A DNA stretch of 64,000 bases from Mesostigma viride (Eukaryota; Streptophyta; Mesostigmatophyceae; Mesostigmatales; Mesostigmataceae), in the NCBI GenBank assembly GCA_009746045.1, contig RPFO01000702.1, positions 436,001 to 500,000 on the forward strand, written 5' to 3'. The notes beneath the pieces were generated by a model, which had not been told where the DNA came from, searched no databases, and saw only the letters and a program-made list of their open reading frames with translations. Position numbers and translations under genes: made by a program. The first letter of the stretch is position 1; each line of letters begins with the position of its first letter. Positions 55,108-63,699 of the stretch are shown here, in pieces.

Positions 55108-55878
55108 CTAACTTTTTTGTATCATATTGTCATCCTCCATTTTAAATTTTGGCGTAAAGTTTTTTCGGTAAGAATCACCCTCTAATACTACTCTATACGA
55201 ATTATTAACTATTCTATCCAAAGCAGCGTTAGCCATAACAGGATCAAAAAATATTTCCGCCCATGTTTCAATTTTCCTATTTGTGGTAATGATCAGACTA
55301 GCATTTATATGCACGGCCGCTATTAAATCATATAAATCAGATGATTGTTCCGCTGATAAGGTTTTTAGGCCAAAATCATCTAAGATCAATAAATCAACTT
55401 TTGTATAACGCTTAAAAATAGCGTCATAAGTAAAATCAGCTCTAGAACGGTAAAATTCGTTAAGCAACTCGTTGCTCCTTATAAACTTTACCTTTTTATT
55501 ACGTTGGCAAGCCAACATTCCAAGAGCTTGAGATAAGTGCGTTTTACCGGTACCTACCGGTCCCATAATAATTACGTGATTCTTTTCCTTAATAAATTTT
55601 GCTGTCATTAAATCATTAATTGCATGTCTAATTTTCAGTGAATAACGTTTTAAATCAAAGCCTTCAAATGTTTTTGTTTCTTCAAATTTTGCTTGGGTAA
55701 CTCTTCTCTGTAGAGAGCTTTGGTTTCTATTATCCAACTCGTCCTGGAATAACATTAAAAGTAATTCTTCGTATGACATTGTTGCATCCCTTGCTTGTCT
55801 TAATCTACTCTCCAAGCTATCGGATATACCTAATAACCTTAGTTGCTGTACTAAATTATCAAGTTGCAAGTTATGCAT
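55108..55878 (-). CDS. istB: IS21 ATP-binding helper protein
   Basis: A 256-residue AAA+ protein from ATG 55878 (MHNLQLDNLVQQLRLLGI), with Walker A GPVGTGKTHL, Walker B VDLLILDDFGL, and ITTNRKIETW. IstB acts with IstA in target selection and insertion. The open frame extends 17 codons upstream inside istA; the ATG that overlaps the istA stop by 8 bp is the natural start. Confidence 0.93.
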   Translation of the reverse strand: MHNLQLDNLVQQLRLLGISDSLESRLRQARDATMSYEELLLMLFQDELDNRNQSSLQRRVTQAKFEETKTFEGFDLKRYSLKIRHAINDLMTAKFIKEKNHVIIMGPVGTGKTHLSQALGMLACQRNKKVKFIRSNELLNEFYRSRADFTYDAIFKRYTKVDLLILDDFGLKTLSAEQSSDLYDLIAAVHINASLIITTNRKIETWAEIFFDPVMANAALDRIVNNSYRVVLEGDSYRKNFTPKFKMEDDNMIQKS

Positions 55879-57430
55879 AATTGACCTCCATATCAGAACT
55901 ATATTCTTTAGGATCTCTAATATAAGCATTAGCCGTAATATTCTTTACTTTACCGCCTTCAATATTAGGAATAGAGTACTGATCCAGTTTATTTTTTAAA
56001 ATATTGGATATAGCCTCATAAGTATAATTATCATAAGACACAGCTCGCAAACATGCAGCTTCTAGTCTGTCATTACCGTATGTCTGGGATAATCTTAAAA
56101 TACCTTGAACTTTACGTACAGATATTCTACCGCCTGATGCAAGAATTCTACTTATTACCTGGTGTGTAGAATTACCTATATCTTTAGCACAACTTAAACA
56201 TTTCTCTGGGTTATTCTCTAAATAATATAAAGCAGATTTTGGGTAATCTTTTTCGTCGGTAATCCATTGACCTTTATTATAATTCCTCGGATGGGTTTTT
56301 ATGATTTGATGTTTATAGTAAGCCGTAACAGCCTTTATCCCCACTCGAACACTAACTTCTTCTCCTATATATTTTGTCGGTACCGAATAAAAATTACCTT
56401 TGACTACAAAATGGTGATCTTTTTGTACCCTGCATCTAGTCCAAATCGGCATATCAAAAATACCTGAAGGTATAGGAAGTAAACATTCCTTTTCTTCCAA
56501 TAAAAATGTATCAATTGGCTTCGATCCTGTTGTAGTACATACTCTATGTGATATTTCATTTTTACACCACTTGATAGCTTCAATATTCGCCTCTATAATA
56601 TTGCTATATGATTTACCGGCTATAAGTTGCTCTCTAACTATCCTAATAGAGCGTTCCACTTTGCCTTTATGCTCCGGCTTAAAAACTTTAGTCGGGTCTA
56701 TTGTAAAACCATAAAACCTTGATAATTCTGAATAAGTCTCATTTAAAGTAGGGTCATAAATATCAGGTTTAATGACCCCGGCTTTTAAATTATCCAATAT
56801 TACCCTACTCGGTACACCACCAAAAAAGTTGAAAGCATTTACATGGAGCTGAGCCCAACTAACCTGGTCCTGTGAAAAAGCAAACTCTACGTAACGATAA
56901 CGACTATGGGACAGCGTCATTACAAAAGCATAAAGTTTTCTATTTTTACCATTAACATCCTGCATCTTGCCAATATAACCAAAATCTACCTGAGCTTCTT
57001 GACCTGGTTCAGTCTTTATATGAATAGTATTCTTGGGTAGCTTAGGAAAAGCTTTTTGAATATATCGGTTAATACTCCGATTACTTACTTTGACGCCTTC
57101 TGCTAATAGTAAACGCCGAATTTGGGTGTGGGTTATACTTCTTTGTTTTAGCCAGTTCCCTATTGCCTCATTATATTCTGCAAGAATTATCATTGCAGAT
57201 GCTCTATGTATAGGTTCGTTCTTATATAATTTTTCTTCAACCTTGATCGCTATCCTGTTTAATTCAGAGTCACTAGCTAAAATACTGAGATTTTCTTGTT
57301 TTGCTAACTCAATATATTTTCTTATTGTATCCCTGGATAGATCAAATGATCTAGCTATCTGTCTTTGGCTATTACCTTTGATGTGCTGGTACAGCACTTC
57401 TCTAATTGTTGACATACTATATTTCCTCAT
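55871..57430 (-). CDS. istA: IS21 transposase
   Basis: The 519-residue protein has an N-terminal helix-turn-helix (GNSQRQIARSFDLSRDTIRKY) and a DDE core: D in AQVDFGYIG, D in RVILDNLKAG, E in HKGKVERSIR. A C-terminal Mu-like barrel follows. It looks intact and could be active. ATG at codon 6 (MSTIREVLYQHIKG) is an alternative start. Confidence 0.94.
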   Translation of the reverse strand: MRKYSMSTIREVLYQHIKGNSQRQIARSFDLSRDTIRKYIELAKQENLSILASDSELNRIAIKVEEKLYKNEPIHRASAMIILAEYNEAIGNWLKQRSITHTQIRRLLLAEGVKVSNRSINRYIQKAFPKLPKNTIHIKTEPGQEAQVDFGYIGKMQDVNGKNRKLYAFVMTLSHSRYRYVEFAFSQDQVSWAQLHVNAFNFFGGVPSRVILDNLKAGVIKPDIYDPTLNETYSELSRFYGFTIDPTKVFKPEHKGKVERSIRIVREQLIAGKSYSNIIEANIEAIKWCKNEISHRVCTTTGSKPIDTFLLEEKECLLPIPSGIFDMPIWTRCRVQKDHHFVVKGNFYSVPTKYIGEEVSVRVGIKAVTAYYKHQIIKTHPRNYNKGQWITDEKDYPKSALYYLENNPEKCLSCAKDIGNSTHQVISRILASGGRISVRKVQGILRLSQTYGNDRLEAACLRAVSYDNYTYEAISNILKNKLDQYSIPNIEGGKVKNITANAYIRDPKEYSSDMEVNYA

Positions 57431-57499
57431 TCAATTTAATTTAAACTCTAATTTAATTAACAATAAGTTATTAAATTAGCATTGTTTTCTTCTTTTGAA

Positions 57500-57585
57500 A
57501 GTGGACTTCTCACCTGGCGCAGGGGTGGACTAGTATGCTTGGCGCAGTTCCTTTTTTAGTGGCCTAAAATACCTGGCGCACAACA
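57500..57585 (-). repeat. IS21 right end: nested terminal repeats
   Basis: It contains the 36-bp inner repeat (57500-57535), a spacer with a further TTGGCGCAG motif, and the 16-bp outer repeat (57570-57585). Confidence 0.8.
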
Positions 57586-57590
57586 TTACT
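57586..57590 (+). repeat. Target-site duplication, right copy (TTACT)
   Basis: A direct copy of 55046-55050. Confidence 0.7.
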
Positions 57591-57599
57591 ACAATTTAC

Positions 57600-57807
57600 T
57601 TAACATAAATTGTTTATCCAATTAGTTTCTGGTTTAGGAATTTCAAGCTGGTCAAAGAAAATCTGGGACATATTTTTATCAAAATGCTGCCCGGTATGTA
57701 CAATAATCTCGTTTAAAAGGCTATTATTTAACACTTTTATTGCGTTTGAGACCCACGGCCGCTTTAATAAATTGTGGCCTCGCATCAATAACAGTTATTA
57801 TTTTCAT
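57600..57807 (-). pseudogene. Remnant of a UDP-sugar 2-epimerase (wbpI/wecB type)
   Basis: ATG 57807 starts MKIITVIDARPQFIKAA, the N-terminus of the WecB/WbpI family. A frameshift follows, and the family continues in the next frame as VSNAIKVLNNSLLNEIIVHT, then GQHFDKNMSQIFFDQLEIPKP, before the frame ends at 57600. Only about 65 of some 360 codons remain. Given the wbpE-A-B/D genes upstream, it was probably the UDP-GlcNAc3NAcA 2-epimerase. IS21 lies 15 bp beyond, but the other side holds no continuation, so decay preceded the insertion. Confidence 0.78.
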
Positions 57808-57811
57808 AGTG

Positions 57812-58996
57812 TTATTTGTTCAAAGTGACAACAATCTCATTTAACCTATTTACAATATACTGTTGATGTACTTTACTAAGATATGGATGCATAGGAATAC
57901 TTAAAACATTTTCAGCTAAGTACTCACATACTTTTAAGCCGTCTTTTTCAGCTATAGGGTAGCGGTTATACGCTTTTTGTAAGTGCAAAGGCTTGATGTA
58001 ATAAACAGAAGTTGGTATACCCACTTCTTTACACTTCAACATTAACTCAGACCTATCAATATTTTCTGGAAGGACCATAGTGTATTGAGCCCAAACAGAA
58101 GTTGCACCTTCAATAACTTGAGGTTTTTTTAGTATATCAGTAATATTATCATTGTAATATTTAGCTATTTTTTGTCGGGCAGCAATTTCGTTTTCAAATA
58201 TTTTAAGCTTTTCAATAAGTATAGCAGCTTGGATAGTATCCAAGCGACCATTTATACCTATCATCACGTTATCGTATTTGTCTGATCCTTTCCCATGTAT
58301 CTTTAAGCTTCTTAGTTTGGTTGCTAATTCATCGTTGTTAGTAAATACCGCTCCCCCATCGCCGTAACACCCAAGTGGTTTAGCAGGAAAAAAACTGGTG
58401 GTAGTTATATCTCCGATATTTCCTACTCTACGGTTTTTATAATAAGCCCCAAAAGCTTGGGCTCCATCTGCCATAACCCAAAGGTTATGCTCTTTAGCTA
58501 TAACTGCGATGCTATCATAATCAGCAGGCTGGCCGAACAAGTCTACTGGAATAATACACACAGGCCTTAACCCAAGACTTTTCGAAAGTTCTACCCCTTT
58601 ATTCAAACTTTCAACATTTATATTATAAGTTTCTGGGAGGACATCAATAAAAATTGGAGTAGCTCCGACTAAAGCTACTACTTCAGCGGTAGAAGCAAAA
58701 GTAAAGCTAGGAACAAACACTGCATCACCTGGACCTACTCCAAAAGCCATTAAACCGAGAGCTAAAGCATCAGTTCCATCAGAACAAGTAATTGAATGTT
58801 TAACCCCACAAAAAGAGGAAAGGTCTTTCTCAAGTTCTGCTACTTCAGGACCCATTATATATGTGCCGTGATCTAAAACCTTTTTTATAGCTTCATCTAT
58901 TTGAAGCCTAATTTTTTTCTGTTGCTCTTGTAGATCAATAAAATTGATTATAGGTATTTCAACGCCGTTTTCAGATAAATTATGCTTTGACCACAT
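57812..58996 (-). CDS. wbpE: Sugar-nucleotide aminotransferase (DegT/DnrJ/EryC1; WbpE-like)
   Basis: PLP-dependent; it would add the 3-amino group to UDP-3-keto-GlcNAcA. Motifs are INFIDLQEQQKKI, CSDGTDALALGLMAFGVGPGD, FTFASTAEVVALVGATP and the lysine motif TTSFFPAKPLGCYGDGGAVF. The open frame extends to 59041, but ATG 58996 has a good Shine-Dalgarno (GAGGGA) and gives a 394-residue protein. It overlaps wbpA by 17 bp. Confidence 0.88.
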   Translation of the reverse strand: MWSKHNLSENGVEIPIINFIDLQEQQKKIRLQIDEAIKKVLDHGTYIMGPEVAELEKDLSSFCGVKHSITCSDGTDALALGLMAFGVGPGDAVFVPSFTFASTAEVVALVGATPIFIDVLPETYNINVESLNKGVELSKSLGLRPVCIIPVDLFGQPADYDSIAVIAKEHNLWVMADGAQAFGAYYKNRRVGNIGDITTTSFFPAKPLGCYGDGGAVFTNNDELATKLRSLKIHGKGSDKYDNVMIGINGRLDTIQAAILIEKLKIFENEIAARQKIAKYYNDNITDILKKPQVIEGATSVWAQYTMVLPENIDRSELMLKCKEVGIPTSVYYIKPLHLQKAYNRYPIAEKDGLKVCEYLAENVLSIPMHPYLSKVHQQYIVNRLNEIVVTLNK

Positions 58997-60344
58997 TACT
59001 TCCCTCAAGATTTTTATTTTTGAATATGTTTCTTGTATCAATTATAAGGTTAGAATTCTCTATAACCGTTTTATAATCTACAGAATCATGATCCGTACAT
59101 ACAACTATTGCATCATGAGACTTTATAGCTTCAATAGTTAGTGATATTGATTTCATTCCTACTAACCGAGGATATTCACTATCATGATCTATAGTACTAA
59201 TTAATGGATCATAATAATCTACTTCTGCTTTGTTATCTAAAAGATCTTGTATAATTTTTAACGAAGGGCTCTCTCTCAAATCATCTACATTCTTTTTATA
59301 CGCAACTCCTATAACTAGAATTTTACTATTCCTTAGTCCTTTACCGAAACGAAGATCCATTTCTTTACGAAGTTTCTCTATAACATAATCACCCATTTGT
59401 TTGTTAATGTTTCCACTTAACTCCACAAGTTGCGTAGGTATCCCAAATTCTCTGGCTCTCCATGTTAAATAAAAAGGATCAATAGGTATGCAATGGCCCC
59501 CCACCCCAGGACCAGGATAAAAAGGCATATAACCAAAAGGTTTAGTTTTTGCTGCATCTATAACTTCCCATATATCTATATCCATTTTAGAAAATATGCA
59601 CTTTAATTCATTTACCAAAGCAATATTTACAAAACGAAAAATATTTTCTGTTAGTTTAACAGCTTCTGCAGTAGCAGAAGTACTAACTTCAGCAACTGCA
59701 GTGATTATTTGCTTGTAGAAAATAATAGCTAGTTCTCTAGAATCATGGTCATCTGCACCTACAACCTTTGGTATCGTCGAAGTATTATATGCAACATTAC
59801 CAGGATCTTCGCGTTCAGGAGAATAAGCGAGATATATATCTTTCCCTATTTTTAAGCCACTTTCTTCAAGCATAGGAGATAATAACCCTTGTGTAGTACC
59901 TGGATAAGTAGTTGATTCTAATATAATTAATTGCCCTTTTCTAAGCTGGAACGCTATTGTTCTAGTTGCAGAAGAAACATAATTCATATCAGGTTCTCTA
60001 TTTTTCGTAAGCGGAGTCGGAACACATATAAGTATTACATCCATTTTAGCAATCTCCTTCTCATTAGTAGTCGGGAAGAATTTTGAACTCTCATTTAACG
60101 ATATTATGTCTTCATTACTTAACGTTTTTATGTATGTCAGACCGGCGTTTAATTTTTCTATTCTCTTTATGTTCTTGTCAAAACCAATACAATTATAACC
60201 TTGATTAACTACTGCACGGGCTAATGGCAGGCCTACATAGCCCAGGCCCATTATACCTATGGTACATTCTTTACTGATTATAGCTTGGGCTAACTCATGT
60301 TTCTGATGAGCACTTTCAACCACTTTTGTTTCTTTAGATTCCAT
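58980..60344 (-). CDS. wbpA: UDP-N-acetylglucosamine 6-dehydrogenase (WbpA-like)
   Basis: The 454-residue enzyme oxidises UDP-GlcNAc to UDP-GlcNAcA. It has the NAD loop IGIMGLGYVGLPLARAV, LILESTTYPGTTQGLL, the YSPEREDPGN motif, the catalytic Cys in GPGVGGHCIPIDPFYL and VIGVAYKKNVDDLRESPSLK. It lies 39 bp after the wbpB/D fusion gene, and its order fits the known wbp pathway. Confidence 0.92.
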   Translation of the reverse strand: MESKETKVVESAHQKHELAQAIISKECTIGIMGLGYVGLPLARAVVNQGYNCIGFDKNIKRIEKLNAGLTYIKTLSNEDIISLNESSKFFPTTNEKEIAKMDVILICVPTPLTKNREPDMNYVSSATRTIAFQLRKGQLIILESTTYPGTTQGLLSPMLEESGLKIGKDIYLAYSPEREDPGNVAYNTSTIPKVVGADDHDSRELAIIFYKQIITAVAEVSTSATAEAVKLTENIFRFVNIALVNELKCIFSKMDIDIWEVIDAAKTKPFGYMPFYPGPGVGGHCIPIDPFYLTWRAREFGIPTQLVELSGNINKQMGDYVIEKLRKEMDLRFGKGLRNSKILVIGVAYKKNVDDLRESPSLKIIQDLLDNKAEVDYYDPLISTIDHDSEYPRLVGMKSISLTIEAIKSHDAIVVCTDHDSVDYKTVIENSNLIIDTRNIFKNKNLEGSNVVKA

Positions 60345-60383
60345 ATTGTTTTTTATTAGCTTATAAAAATGAATTGTATTTAT

Positions 60384-61940
60384 TTAAGATATTACTTCTT
60401 CAAGTTCATTGTCGGAATTTAATCTGTATTTTCTGTTCTCAAGAGGGCATAAGAGATCTTCTCCTAATCTATTTCCTGAGTGGCTCATCCATCCGATTTG
60501 GCGCGCAGGGTTACCTACAACTAAAGCATGGGGTTTAACATTCTTTGTCACAACAGCACCCGCTCCAACAAAACTATATTTTCCTAATTCTACACCACAA
60601 ACTATTGTAGCATTTGCTCCTATGGTAACCCCTTTTCTAACGTAAGTTTTTCTAAATTCATCCTTGCGTTCTATTTCAGATCTAGGGTTATTTACATTGG
60701 TAAAAACGCAAGATGGCCCGCAAAATACACCATCTTCTAAAACCACGCCGTTATATAAACTGACATTATTTTGGATCTTACAGCGGTTACCCACTATAAC
60801 ATCCGGGCCTATCATAACATTTTGTCCAATAACGCAATTTTCTCCAATTTTCGTACCTTTAAGTATATGGGAAAAATGCCATATTTTTGTACCTGCACCT
60901 ACCACGCAGCCACTATCGACAATTGCAGTCTCGTGGACAAAATAACTATTGTACTTTAATTCTAAATTAACCGAACCCTTTTTTTTTAAAGAAATTTCAG
61001 CTGCGTCTAAAACTCTTAAAACTTTTAATCCTTCTTCACCAGAAGTTAGAGGATTTTTATTTTCTATAATCGAATTTAAAAAATGCTGGCATTCGTTTCT
61101 TAAAGGCTCTACTTCAGTTAACTCAACAGTAATAGGATTAGATTTTTCTATAACAGGAAAGCTATTTTCCCACTTAACTTTATGATTATATAGTTGCAGT
61201 TTCTTATCCCATGGCAGGCAATCATCAAAAACTGCAATAGATTTGTCTCCGATAACTACAAATCTTTGTTCTTTATAAGGGTGAAACCATGAAGCGAATA
61301 CGTGAGCCTTAAGACCGTTCTTGAATAATAAGTGCAACGTTGCTGTATCTTCTATTTCTTTATCAAAAAAAGAAGAACCGGAAGACCAAACCTGGGCAGG
61401 TTCACTATCAACAATACCTAGCACCATTGATATATCGTGTGGAGCGAAGCTCCAGAGAACATTTTCTTCTGTTCTTATTTTTCCTAGACTAAGCCTATTA
61501 GAATATATGTATTGTAATTTCCCTAATTTATTTTCTGAAACCAGTTGTTTTAATTTTTGATAAGCAGAGTGGTATTGCAAAAGATGACCTACCATTAGCT
61601 TTTTATTGACTTTATTTGCTATTAAACAAAGCTCTTCTGCATCTTTTACACTTATTGCAATCGGTTTTTCCACAAATACATGTTTACCTGCGAGTAGTGA
61701 TTGTTTTACATGCTCAGCATGCTTAGATGCGGGTGAAGCTATTACTACTGCATCTACATTACTTTCGATAACTTCATTAAACGTTAACGCTTTAACATTA
61801 TAAGCTTCAGCCATTTCTTTAGCGGCCACTTTTTGTTCATCGCAAACAGCTTCCAAAACCGCTAGTTCGAAGAAGTTCCGTACTAAATTTTTTCCCCAAT
61901 AACCGCAGCCGATAACCGCAACTCTAACATCCCTTCCCAT
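60384..61940 (-). CDS. Fused WbpB oxidoreductase and WbpD acetyltransferase
   Basis: The 518-residue protein joins a Gfo/Idh/MocA dehydrogenase (about 1-320; [35 protein letters not shown]) to a left-handed beta-helix acetyltransferase (about 330-500; hexapeptide runs such as [18 protein letters not shown] and [14 protein letters not shown]). The first part would oxidise C3 of UDP-GlcNAcA, the second acetylate the 3-amino group made by WbpE. These are separate genes in Pseudomonas aeruginosa. Nothing lies between 61941 and 62041 except AT-rich spacer. Confidence 0.9.
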   Translation of the reverse strand: MGRDVRVAVIGCGYWGKNLVRNFFELAVLEAVCDEQKVAAKEMAEAYNVKALTFNEVIESNVDAVVIASPASKHAEHVKQSLLAGKHVFVEKPIAISVKDAEELCLIANKVNKKLMVGHLLQYHSAYQKLKQLVSENKLGKLQYIYSNRLSLGKIRTEENVLWSFAPHDISMVLGIVDSEPAQVWSSGSSFFDKEIEDTATLHLLFKNGLKAHVFASWFHPYKEQRFVVIGDKSIAVFDDCLPWDKKLQLYNHKVKWENSFPVIEKSNPITVELTEVEPLRNECQHFLNSIIENKNPLTSGEEGLKVLRVLDAAEISLKKKGSVNLELKYNSYFVHETAIVDSGCVVGAGTKIWHFSHILKGTKIGENCVIGQNVMIGPDVIVGNRCKIQNNVSLYNGVVLEDGVFCGPSCVFTNVNNPRSEIERKDEFRKTYVRKGVTIGANATIVCGVELGKYSFVGAGAVVTKNVKPHALVVGNPARQIGWMSHSGNRLGEDLLCPLENRKYRLNSDNELEEVIS

Positions 61941-62041
61941 ACATATTTTTCTATAGAATTAAATTGCAAACCTGCTTTACGACCTTAATCAGATTTAGTA
62001 TTTTTTAGAAACATTACAAAGAAGATATATATATTATAATA

Positions 62042-62197
62042 CTAATTCTTACAAGTTATTATTTCTAATTTAAAATTAGACGTTAATAGCAATCCTATAC
62101 CAAATTGATAATCATTTTTAAATGAATTTCGGGGCATGTAAGATACTGAGAAATAGCTATTATCGGGTAAGTTACTGGTTATAGGCCTTCTAAGCAT
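62042..62197 (-). CDS. Possible 51-residue protein coupled to rimB
   Basis: An ATG at 62197 overlaps the rimB stop (ATGCTTAG, minus strand) and opens a 51-codon frame with alternating polar and hydrophobic residues (NSYFSVSYMPRNSFKNDYQF). It could be a real small protein, a fragment of a beta-rich protein, or chance. No family is recognised. Confidence 0.25.
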   Translation of the reverse strand: MLRRPITSNLPDNSYFSVSYMPRNSFKNDYQFGIGLLLTSNFKLEIITCKN

Positions 62198-62666
62198 AAT
62201 TATTTCCATATTCAAGCCTAGCTTTTTTAGAAGGTACTTTTCCTTGGCAATAAGATCTACCTGGATTAACAAAAAGAGATTTCATAGCTTCTCGTCCCAG
62301 AAGCATTCTATAACGCATTATATCGCGTTTTGTAAGTGTTATGTCGATATCCCAATAATGATTACCTATTTTTATCGGCGATCTAATAACTACACGTTCT
62401 TCTTTATGGCCATTTGAGCTTCTAACTACCCGGCTATCGATAACTTCAGCTATGGCACACCTTGTAATACTTTCGTTCTTTTGCAAAGGATGAATTACAA
62501 ATTTAGCGTATTTTTTGTTGCTCATTTCTAAAATTTCTAAATCATAAGCGTGAAGAGCCGAAGTTTTTGCTCCTGTATCAATTTTTACTTTTATCAAAGG
62601 AGTATTTAACATTGGCAGAGAGGCCCATTCCCTCCAACCTACCAGCAACGATTCTTTAGTTAGCAT
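62190..62666 (-). CDS. RimB-like putative zinc protease (PF05618)
   Basis: The 158-residue protein matches the putative ATP-dependent zinc protease family. The key motif is LIKVKIDTGAKTSALHAYDL, which has a retropepsin-like DTGA turn, followed by REERVV-type strands and RMLLGREAMKSLFVNPG. In RimK systems the RimB protease trims glutamate tails or the modified protein. It overlaps the aspartoacylase-like gene by 1 bp. Confidence 0.88.
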   Translation of the reverse strand: MLTKESLLVGWREWASLPMLNTPLIKVKIDTGAKTSALHAYDLEILEMSNKKYAKFVIHPLQKNESITRCAIAEVIDSRVVRSSNGHKEERVVIRSPIKIGNHYWDIDITLTKRDIMRYRMLLGREAMKSLFVNPGRSYCQGKVPSKKARLEYGNNYA

Positions 62667-63688
62667 TATTCTAATTCCTCCTCGAAATATAGCACCTCTT
62701 CAGCAACAGCTCTTATATTATCAAATGTTGCTACGTGGAATAACGCATCCCCGTTGCTAACAAGAGGCATCATCGTAATACCAATAATAATTCCGGTTTT
62801 TTTCGCTTTAACATAGGTTTTTTCCGTGCCAAACGGATTTGAAATTATCCCGAGTATTTGATCTTTATTTACTTTATTACCAATTTTTTTCTTCACTTGC
62901 AGACTTCCACTAATTGGAGCTCGAATCCAATGGCTAGATTCAGCCCTAAACACTTCCCTGGATTTTGGTAGTCTTGACCTAACTGATTTTTTTTCAATCA
63001 TACCAATTTCACACATAACGGCAATAATTCCGTTTTCCGCTGAAGAAATTATTTTCTCGTCATATCTTAAGGCTTCTCCCCCCTCAAATAGCAAAATATT
63101 TATCCCTTTTTCAAACGCTGCCTGGCGCAGGGATCCATCCCTCATATTAGAATTCAAAATAACTGGAACTCCGAATGCTTTTGCTAGCTTCTCTACCTCA
63201 GGATTCTCTAAGCACCCTCGGACTTGTGGAAGGTTAAACCTATGAGCGCTACCGGTATGAAGGTCAATACCGTATTGACATTTCATGACTATTTCTTTCA
63301 TAAAAATATGGGCTATTCGCGCAGCAAGGGAACCGTTTTTAAAACCAGGAAATGTTCTATTCAAATCTCTTCTATCCGGTAGATATCTAACATTGCGATT
63401 GAAACCAAAAACATTTACAATCGGTACAGCAATCAGAGTACCTTTTATAGAGGAAAGGATTTTTTTGCGAGAAAGCAGTCTTTTTATTGATTCCACTCCA
63501 TTAATTTCGTCACCATGGATAGCTCCGCTAACAAACATTACAGGACCGCTTTCCTTTCCACAAATCACTTCTACCGGTATTGTTATATCTGTATGGTCAT
63601 ATAACTTGGCAATTACAATCTCCAATTGTTTCCTTTGCCCTTTTTCTATTTTTACCCCGTTAATAACAAAACCTTTTTCTGTATCCAT
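62666..63688 (-). CDS. Succinylglutamate desuccinylase/aspartoacylase-family M14 hydrolase
   Basis: The 340-residue zinc carboxypeptidase-like protein has the HxxE metal motif in VSGAIHGDEINGVESIKRL, YLPDRRDLNRTFPG, the zinc His in YGIDLHTGSAHRFNLPQ and the catalytic Glu in ILLFEGGEAL. A biotinyl/lipoyl-like C-terminal domain follows at about 255-325 (IRAPISGSLQVKKKIGNKV). It would cleave an acyl-amino acid or amide bond. It lies 11 bp after rimK and 1 bp before rimB, so it is probably part of the same modification system. Confidence 0.85.
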   Translation of the reverse strand: MDTEKGFVINGVKIEKGQRKQLEIVIAKLYDHTDITIPVEVICGKESGPVMFVSGAIHGDEINGVESIKRLLSRKKILSSIKGTLIAVPIVNVFGFNRNVRYLPDRRDLNRTFPGFKNGSLAARIAHIFMKEIVMKCQYGIDLHTGSAHRFNLPQVRGCLENPEVEKLAKAFGVPVILNSNMRDGSLRQAAFEKGINILLFEGGEALRYDEKIISSAENGIIAVMCEIGMIEKKSVRSRLPKSREVFRAESSHWIRAPISGSLQVKKKIGNKVNKDQILGIISNPFGTEKTYVKAKKTGIIIGITMMPLVSNGDALFHVATFDNIRAVAEEVLYFEEELE

Positions 63689-63699
63689 AGTTTAAAATT

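Larger units (their letters stand above)
55051..57585 (-). mobile_element. IS21-family insertion sequence, complete
   Basis: A 2535-bp element with perfect 16-bp terminal repeats (55051-55066 and 57570-57585, ends TG...CA), a second inner inverted repeat of 36 bp with one mismatch (55067-55102 and 57500-57535), an istA-istB pair, and a 5-bp target duplication TTACT on both sides. Multiple GCGCCA-type terminal motifs are typical of IS21. The intact genes and clean duplication point to a recent insertion. Confidence 0.92.
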
